In this document: positions 8,653-13,810 of the stretch, in pieces
Position numbering within the stretch: the first letter of the stretch is position 1
Layout of the letters: each line of letters opens with the position of its first letter
Assembly (NCBI GenBank): GCA_001931875.2
Contig: MSJH02000701.1
Span: 1-13,810 of the forward strand
Origin: Byssochlamys sp. IMV 00236
Lineage: Eukaryota > Ascomycota > Eurotiomycetes > Eurotiales > Thermoascaceae
Direction: 5' to 3'
Length of the DNA: 13,810 nt
Position numbers and translations under genes: made by a program
Notes under the pieces: model-generated
Database searches by the model: none
What the model saw: only the letters and a program-made list of their open reading frames with translations
What the model was told of the DNA's origin: nothing

Positions 8653-10478
8653 TCGTTGTTCGAGATCACTTAAAAATAGTGAAAAATATTTAAGCTTCGT
8701 CACATTTCAAAGAGCCAAAAGATCCTTTAGGTCAAATCAAAATATATAAGGTACATTCATCTGTGCTCTCATTTTCTCACACATTTCAGAATGTTAAAGG
8801 ATTTGCACGGTAGTATGCGCTGTGAAAAGGCTATTAAGTGGTGATGTAATTCAGTAGTAAGGAATCCCCCCCTTTCTTTTCCAAATATTGGTTGCAGTAA
8901 TATAAGGATTTCCTATAAATATTTCAATCACACATACTCATTTTATCAGCAAGCTCTTTGACTAACAGTCTTTTAGTTAAAAAGTATCCTAATTAGAGCT
9001 TAAGAGTCTTTAATACAAACAAATGCTACTATTCACCCTTCCTTTACTAGCTAATCCTATTGTGATTTAGCATTATGTGCCTGTCGGAATGTAAATTATT
9101 AACTCTATATAAAGCCTTTCTTTTTCTATTTTGTTTTTAACAAGAGTACCTGGCTCTCTTATTCTAAACAATACACCAACATTTGTCATACACGCTCTCG
9201 CATACAATACGATTGTATATTTGACCAAAGACACGGCGAGCTTCTTGAACTGCGATGAAATTTTAATTGAAGACTTCAAGAAATAAACTGCTTTGAAATA
9301 TCAAAAGCATTTGAATGTTAGTTCAGAGTCATATGTTTGAATTATACTAAAAATCTTCTTTAGATCATAATGGAGGTAGAATAGCGCTACTCCGATAGCC
9401 TGAAACTGATTCCTTAGGCTGTCGTGGCGTGATTTAGCTGTGATAATAACAGAGATGAGCCTTTATCATATATTATGGGACTAGATCAAAGGAGAGCTCA
9501 TTGTTACAAAAAAGATCAATCCTTAGTGCGTATAAAGGGTGTAAAAATTCCGGTATATCTTTAAATTAAAGTATCAAAAGCATCAAGCCATTGTGGTCAT
9601 TTCATAGTATACGCTTGTAGATAACAACTTGCCTAAATGAGTACGCACGCGCATTTGCAAACAGTTATAGGAAAATGAATAAAAGGTCATCTATTGATTT
9701 TCTATATATGAACACTCATCTTTATCATCTAACCATACTTTTTGCTACGTATCGGCCTTGTCTTGAAGCAGACAAGAAAACAAGTGGGGAAATTCGGAAA
9801 AATTTAGACAATTAGTAAAAATTTATCGACACATGAACTTTCTACCGCGGCTTTATTAATGCCATTTCTCTGCGGGTGTGAGATGAATTGTCCCCCTAAA
9901 ACCAAGGGTACTAGGTCATATGCGTGTCTTTTAAGACAAGAAGAGAATTGTACATTACTCCTGGTAGCACACGGATAATTCAATGTAATCCTTTTTACTA
10001 ATCACTACAAAATTCAAGACTAATAGCTGGCTGATTACTAAGCCATTGAATCCTAAAAAGCATCCATAGATGTTGTTTTTACCTTGAAAAATTCGATTAG
10101 AGTTACATACATGATGATATACTTTTAAGTGTCATACAACACATATGTTTAGATCTCTTTTATTTATCTATAGACAGATCATCCGTTGGTTCTTCCATTG
10201 CCAAAGTGAACCAAGATGGCGTGCTTTTTCAGTCATTTATTGATATATTGTATAGTTCTTACGCTTAAAATACATCATCAGCCAGTTTGATGTTTTATCA
10301 ATCAATTCATGGTGTTATTGGCAGCATGAATCAGCTTATCTATGTGTTTAAATAGATCAAACTTCATTTAAAAGCCAAGATCATGAATATCAATACAGGA
10401 AAGGAAATGCCTTGGTGAAGCAAGGGTCAAGCACCTGTGTGCCACGCGAGGAAGCGCAGTTGCCACACGCTCATCGCT
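8653..10478. other. 1.8-kb AT-rich spacer, no supported protein gene
   Basis: No convincing coding region on either strand: the longest frame (9073-9279, minus) starts at TTG and shows no domain. No tRNA-like cloverleaf or B-box was found. Contents of note are a C7 run at 8867-8873, a cluster of three hairpins at 9372-9468, and a perfect 7-bp inverted repeat (CTTGTCT ... AGACAAG) at 9757-9776. The stretch might hold a non-coding RNA or distant promoter elements. Confidence 0.5.
9372..9468 (+). other. Cluster of three adjacent hairpins, possible structured RNA
   Basis: Hairpin 1 pairs GGAGGTAG (9372-9379) with CTACTCC (9387-9393), with one bulge. Hairpin 2 pairs CGATAGCCT (9393-9401) with AGGCTGTCG (9416-9424), nine pairs including one G-U, around a 14-base loop. 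Hairpin 3 pairs TGATAA (9441-9446) with TTATCA (9463-9468). The first two are immediately adjacent. No known RNA family is recognised and there are no clear snoRNA boxes or pol III boxes. Chance formation is quite possible. Confidence 0.2.
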
Positions 10479-10499
10479 TGATTTGATTGGCCGAAATCA
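10479..10499. promoter_or_regulatory. Inverted CCAAT box inside a palindrome, TMEM14 promoter
   Basis: TGATTT (10479-10484) and AAATCA (10494-10499) are perfect inverted arms flanking a spacer that contains ATTGG (inverted CCAAT, 10486-10490). It lies about 100 bp before the TMEM14 start codon. Three GCCAC motifs occur nearby (10441, 10462, 10522). A CCAAT-binding (HAP/NF-Y type) site is plausible but unproven. Confidence 0.35.
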
Positions 10500-10591
10500 G
10501 GGAAATATTGGGCGCCGATATGCCACGGCAACAACAAAAGAATGCATATATTTTTTTGGATTAATAATAATTTAGTAATCTCTTCATTGCA

Positions 10592-11057
10592 ATGACTGAC
10601 ATTATAGGTTACGCTTATGGAGCAACTGTATTTGCAGGTGGACTTGTAGGCTATCTGAAAGGTTGAGTAGACGTTACAAAGTATCCTTCCCATTATTACT
10701 AAGCCCTCAATTCTATAGCTGGGAGTACAGCTTCTCTTTTAGCTGGAGGAGTTTTCGGCGCTTTGGCAGCTCTCGGTGCATACCAGGTTTCTCAAGATCC
10801 AAGAAATGTTACTTTAGCACTGAGTATGTGATCATATGAGGAAGAAATATTTTGAAAATTGAACTTTTTTGTTTCTATTTTAGTTGTTAGCCTTTTACTC
10901 TTAATCGTAATGGGTTCACGCTTCTACAAAGGACGCAAATTTATGCCAGCTGGGCTTGTTACGTTGTTAAGGTAATTACAAAATGAGTAAGAGAACGTTT
11001 AATAACCTTTATTGTAGTATTCTCATGGTCATTCGATATGCTTCTAAACTCAATTAA
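10592..11057 (+). CDS. TMEM14-family small membrane protein (4 exons, 100 aa)
   Basis: TMEM14 proteins (also related to plant FAX proteins) are about 100-residue, four-helix membrane proteins. Human TMEM14C acts in the mitochondrial inner membrane in haem-precursor transport, and FAX proteins export fatty acids; the substrate here is unknown. Exons are 10592-10661, 10719-10823, 10884-10971 and 11018-11057, with introns of 57, 60 and 46 nt (GTTGAG...TAG, GTATGT...TAG, GTAATT...TAG); intron 1 has a TTACTAAG branch site. The joined frame gives 100 residues. Family marks are the Gly-rich first helix (GYAYGATVFAGGLVGYLK, 6-23), LLAGGVFGALAALGAYQ (30-46), the signature QVSQDPRN (46-53), and MGSRFYKGRKFMPAGL (68-83). 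The gene was missed as a long frame because every exon is short. The ATG has A at -2 and AT-rich upstream. Lacks an obvious targeting presequence, as is common in the family. Confidence 0.9.
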
Positions 11058-11074
11058 TTATATAAAACAAGAGT

Positions 11075-11080
11075 AATAAA
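11075..11080 (+). promoter_or_regulatory. Poly(A) signal AATAAA of TMEM14 gene
   Basis: A canonical AATAAA occurs 18 nt after the TMEM14 stop codon, correctly oriented. Fungal signals are loose, so this is likely but not certain. Confidence 0.5.
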
Positions 11081-11575
11081 GCACGGGAAATTTGAAACCA
11101 GATAGATATTCCAATCAAAATGGGGACATTAGAAGGCGGGATAGAATATGGACCCTTATTATAGAGCGAGCCCAGAGTTTTTTATGTCCTAATCATTGAC
11201 ACATCTGATTAGCAACCTAAAATAAAAGTCCGTTGCTTAGCATTGGATTATTTTTTGATCTGATCGTGATAAATAGTAAATCCGAAATATTTTATAGTTG
11301 TATATACACACATTTTAAACAGATCATACAACTGAATCCTTATATACTTGTCAAGCTTGTTTCATAACCAACATGAACCCATTCGCTTTACTTTTTGGAT
11401 CAAGAAATATAGAATATAGAAAAAGAGAGGGGGACCAGATCAGGATTTAGTGTGTGTCTGTACGTGCGAGAAAATCAAAAAGATGATTAACTTGCCTTTT
11501 TTGTTCTAGACGCGTCACCCACTTTCTTTAATTGATTGGACAATTTCACACGTCATGGTATTCTAAGCTTTTAAA
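11081..11575. other. Spacer between TMEM14 and a minus-strand open frame
   Basis: About 500 bp of AT-rich sequence with no supported gene. It holds a G5-containing GA-rich patch (11420-11438), and a CRE-like TGACGTG on the minus strand at about 11550-11556. It should contain the 3' ends of the two convergent units on either side, if the minus-strand frame is a gene. Confidence 0.45.
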
Positions 11576-11955
11576 CTATTTCAACAAACGGGGAAACTTA
11601 ACTCGTGGCCCCCAGTCAACTGTGGCTAAAACCTTGCTACCCCGATTCTTGGCTATTTTTTCGGGATACCGGAATTGATATTCAACCTGTCCAATCATTT
11701 GGTGGCGCGTAAGGGTATCTCTTTTTTTCATCTGTGTGGAACTTTGTAAATCAAAGAAAGGGTAAAAAAAGTAAAATGAGCGATCAATGATTACCTTCTT
11801 GGATAAAAAGTACACAAAGGGACCTAAATCAATAAAGTTAAATTGTTGAGAATAGCACACATGGTTTTCTGGGATTTCCTCCGCGACGAATGAAGGAGTG
11901 GAAGGGGAATAGCCGTTACAAATTTCGGCACCGGCTGTTTTATATGTTGATTCAT
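11576..11955 (-). CDS. Unrecognised minus-strand open frame, possible spliced gene or fragment
   Basis: I do not recognise this. One minus-strand frame stays open from about 12020 down to the TAG at 11576, roughly 148 codons, but contains no ATG until 11731, where it reads MKKRDTLTRHQMIG and ends VDWGPRVKFPRLLK (51 residues, basic). A different frame begins with ATG at 11955 (MNQHIKQPVPKFVTAIPLPL...SSRRKSQKTM) and looks like a basic, possibly mitochondrial, N-terminus. The two can be joined: a donor T|GTGC at about 11858 to an acceptor TTTAG before GTCCC, then a donor at AAG|GTAATC to CACACAG|ATGAAA, which keeps phase. That would make a three-exon protein of about 90 residues. Its start would face the GATA-like gene across a 165-bp shared promoter region. 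It may equally be a fragment of a dead gene. Splice choices are guesses. Confidence 0.3.
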
Positions 11956-11976
11956 CCGGTGAGTTCTTTAAACCGG
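11931..11976. promoter_or_regulatory. Three CCGG-centred sites upstream of GATA-like gene
   Basis: CCGG occurs at 11931-11934 (GCACCGGCTG), 11956-11959 (ATCCGGTG) and 11973-11976 (AAACCGGAA) in otherwise AT-rich DNA, 25 to 75 bp before a TATA box. They could bind a zinc-cluster regulator, or the first two may just be coding sequence of the divergent frame. Confidence 0.2.
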
Positions 11977-12002
11977 AAAAAGCTTTTATCTTTTTTTGCT
12001 GG

Positions 12003-12009
12003 TATAAAA
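12003..12009 (+). promoter_or_regulatory. TATA box of GATA-like gene
   Basis: GGTATAAAAAG contains a canonical TATAAAA, 112 nt before the ATG at 12121. It is followed by a pyrimidine-rich leader (12058-12110) and tiny upstream frames: ATG ATC TAA at 12015, and ATG GCT TTT GTA TAA at 12045-12059. The latter could lie in the mRNA leader and dampen translation. Confidence 0.55.
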
Positions 12010-12120
12010 AGACAATGATCTAAAAAAAAAAAAGTAATAAATAAATGGCTTTTGTATAATTTCTTCTCTTCTTCTCCACATTCTATTTCTTTTTTCTTTT
12101 ATTTATTATTTATTTACAAC

Positions 12121-13092
12121 ATGAATACACCCGCTACGCCACCTTATGAAAATAAAAAGTATGATTTATCATTCCTAACAGAAGAACCATGTCGTATGTC
12201 TATCCTATCACCACCTGAATTAATAGAAGAAGATTATGTATTTAATACAACAACAATCATGCATAACAAGAGAAAATCAATTCCTCATCGATCTCCATCA
12301 GATCAGATTCACGATAAAAGTATTATCTTTCAATTAGACTCTGTACACATGGTGCCAAAGATTCTTCATGGTACTTCCTTGCTCTGGCCACTACGTCAAC
12401 GTGTCTTGAAGGCAAGAACATACCCTACTAAGCGCGTAAAGGCCATGAAGATTCAGATACCCAGACTTCAATGGCAAAGTACTACACCTGATGACGATCT
12501 TGTCTTACCCAAACCTATTTCGATGCAACATCATCAGCCAGAACAACAACAACAACAACAGCAGCAGCAACAGCAGCCCACACCCACGGCGGCACCTCCG
12601 CGACGTAAATATTCACATCCACATTCAGGCCGTCCCTCACGTATAAAGGGACCTTGCCAAGCATGTCAGGAGACATCGGATGGCTGCATGAGAAAGGCAT
12701 TCAATTGGCCATTCCCTACAGATACCGAGTTTAATGATAAAGGCAAGCCCTTTGTCTATCTCTGTAACAAGTGTGGTCTTAGGTAGGGACCTTCATCTGT
12801 ACTTTAAATGCACCAAACTAACTTGATTTATAGATACAATAAAAGTGGTGGCTGTGTTTGCCGTCATTGTAGATGGGTCCTCTGTAAAGAAGAAAAACGT
12901 AAAGCAGTGCAACTGATAGATCAAATGCGCAGTTTCAGACCTGATGGTAAAGTTGATCTTGACGAAGACATTGAAAACTTTGTATGTAACCCCAAATACT
13001 GGCCCTGTGGTCATACATGGAAAGTTGGCTGGGTCTTGCACAGTCAAGACGCAGATGAGGATGAAGACTCGTTGACCGATGATACGCTCTAA
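12121..13092 (+). CDS. GATA-like zinc-finger protein with polyQ (2 exons, 306 aa)
   Basis: A probable nuclear DNA-binding regulator. Exons 12121-12782 and 12834-13092 are joined by a 51-nt intron (GTAGGG...ATAG, branch ACTAAC) that splits an Arg codon inside the finger: LCNKCGLR|YNKSGG. This LCNxCGLRYxK motif is the second half of a GATA finger. The first Cys pair is CQAC (179, 182) and the second CNKC (215, 218), so the loop is 32 residues instead of the usual 17-18, and the usual T-x-x-W-R core is not evident. A further Cys cluster follows at once (C228, C230, C233, C238: CVCRHCRWVLC), then a basic KEEKRK, then C272/C279/H281 in an aromatic context (NPKYWPCGHTW). An 11-Gln tract spans 142-152, and the C-terminus is acidic (DADEDEDSLTDD). 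The first in-frame ATG after the pyrimidine-rich leader is used; upstream in-frame codons have no ATG. Function beyond a zinc-binding regulator is inference. Confidence 0.85.
12544..12576 (+). repeat. CAA/CAG trinucleotide tract (Gln11)
   Basis: Eleven Gln codons (five CAA, three CAG, one CAA, two CAG) inside the GATA-like gene just before a Pro-rich linker. The mixed codons should limit slippage; such tracts often serve as flexible activation segments. Confidence 0.85.
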
Positions 13093-13244
13093 GTTTTGCA
13101 AACTGTATATGCTTTCCCACACTACCCTTTCTATACATCTCTTTCACACATACGCACACGCATCTGTTCATATGTCTTGCTCCCCCTCTCCTTTTTTTCT
13201 TTTAAAAAAACACTTTTATGTACATAAAGACGCTCTCATATGCA

Positions 13245-13250
13245 AATAAA
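13245..13250 (+). promoter_or_regulatory. Poly(A) signal AATAAA of GATA-like gene
   Basis: A canonical AATAAA followed by more A residues, about 150 nt after the stop codon, which implies a short 3' untranslated region. It is the first canonical copy downstream of the stop. Confidence 0.5.
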
Positions 13251-13786
13251 AAAGACTAACGAATCTCCCTCCTCTTTTCGATCTGTACACCAAAGCATAG
13301 AATAAGATAGAATCGATATATCAGCATTTGTGCCACATGAGATCATGACATTACAAATTATTCCAAGGACGGCTGATCAAATTTCCCTATTTTACAAATA
13401 ATTCCATATTGATTGAGCCAAGAGATTTACTTTCATAATCGAGAAAAAAGATAAATATAGTTTCCTTATGAGCTGAGCCCATAAATACTGTTATACATTT
13501 ATTAATCTGTAATGCATCAATATGTCTACAAGTTTGCAGGATCAAAGTTCTTTATTTTGTTTCATGATCCACATACTCATCTATATACGTCACTGACTTT
13601 TACTTTAATGATTGACCTTGAAGAAAACTGGCGTTGGATGACACCAAGAGATAACTATTTGAACAAGGGGGGGGGTTGCTTTCCATTTATGTTAATTCAC
13701 AAACAAAAAAAGTAATTTGAATATTAAACGATGGGCATTTCTTTAGAATATATATATCATTCACTGATCTATTAGATTCTAAATAG

Positions 13787-13805
13787 AAAAAAAAAAAAAA
13801 AAAAA
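13787..13805 (+). repeat. A19 homopolymer near window end
   Basis: Nineteen consecutive A residues ending five bases before the window edge. It could be a microsatellite or the tail of a retroposed sequence; nothing upstream in the window is recognisable as a retroelement. Confidence 0.8.
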
Positions 13806-13810
13806 CACCC

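Larger units (their letters stand above)
13093..13810. other. 3' flank of GATA-like gene, no supported gene
   Basis: Starts with a CA/CT-rich probable 3' untranslated region and a poly(A) signal at 13245. Beyond 13260 it is AT-rich and I see no gene. The frame at 13512-13715 (67 aa, from a true ATG) has no recognisable domain and reads through a G9 run (13667-13675), so I do not call it. The window ends in an A19 run (13787-13805). Confidence 0.5.

Noticed and set aside
9073..9279. 68-codon minus-strand frame
   Set aside because: It starts at TTG, is AT-driven, and has no domain.
8653..10478. tRNA or CRISPR array in the large spacer
   Set aside because: I looked for B-box-like GTTCGANNC with a cloverleaf and for regularly spaced direct repeats and found neither; GTTCGAGAT near 8658 lacks the conserved C and any stems.
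10427..10693. 88-codon minus-strand frame
   Set aside because: It is antisense to the TMEM14 promoter and first exon, and the TMEM14 gene is well supported.
12793..13171. Minus-strand frames under the GATA-like second exon
   Set aside because: They are antisense shadows of the zinc-finger exon, whose cysteine pattern and intron are clear on the plus strand.
13512..13715. 67-codon plus-strand frame with a true ATG
   Set aside because: It has no recognised domain, runs through a G9 tract and is short enough to occur by chance.

Overview
This window looks like nuclear DNA of an early-diverging filamentous fungus, most likely Mucoromycota (Mucor/Rhizopus-like). The basis is AT-rich spacers, very short GT-AG introns (46-61 nt) with CTAAC/CTAAG-type branch sites, a cellular RNA-silencing RNA-dependent RNA polymerase with no viral context, a fungal GATA-like zinc-finger gene, and decayed class II transposons. 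The phylum is an inference; no ribosomal or mitochondrial marker is present.

Left third (1-4266): a transposon graveyard. The window opens inside the C-terminal end of a Tc1/mariner transposase (+ strand, to 230). A 20-bp inverted-repeat pair follows (259-278 / 446-465), then a C-rich-strand segment with a small hairpin. A collapsed Helitron lies on the minus strand (about 3162 down to 1498). It keeps the N-terminal Helitron domain and the last motifs of the Pif1-like helicase, but the Rep nuclease catalytic centre and most of the helicase are gone, and it carries at least two frameshifts and one in-frame stop. Next comes a 213-bp element bounded by 29-bp inverted repeats (3475-3687).

Middle (4267-8609): an intact three-exon RNA-dependent RNA polymerase gene on the minus strand (1259 aa, catalytic DLDGD present, RRM-like N-terminus). 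About 255 bp upstream, on the same strand, is a 64-aa secreted six-cysteine peptide gene.

Right third (8610-13810): a nearly 2-kb gene-poor spacer with a cluster of hairpins, then a four-exon TMEM14-family membrane protein (100 aa, + strand). A puzzling open frame on the minus strand (11576 to about 12020) follows. It faces away from a two-exon GATA-like zinc-finger gene (+ strand, 306 aa) whose metal-binding loop is much longer than usual. The last 700 bp hold a poly(A) signal, homopolymer runs and no convincing gene.

The genes do not form one pathway. The only functional link I can suggest is that the RdRP belongs to the RNA-silencing machinery, which in fungi restrains transposons, and it sits beside several dead ones. 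That proximity is probably coincidental.
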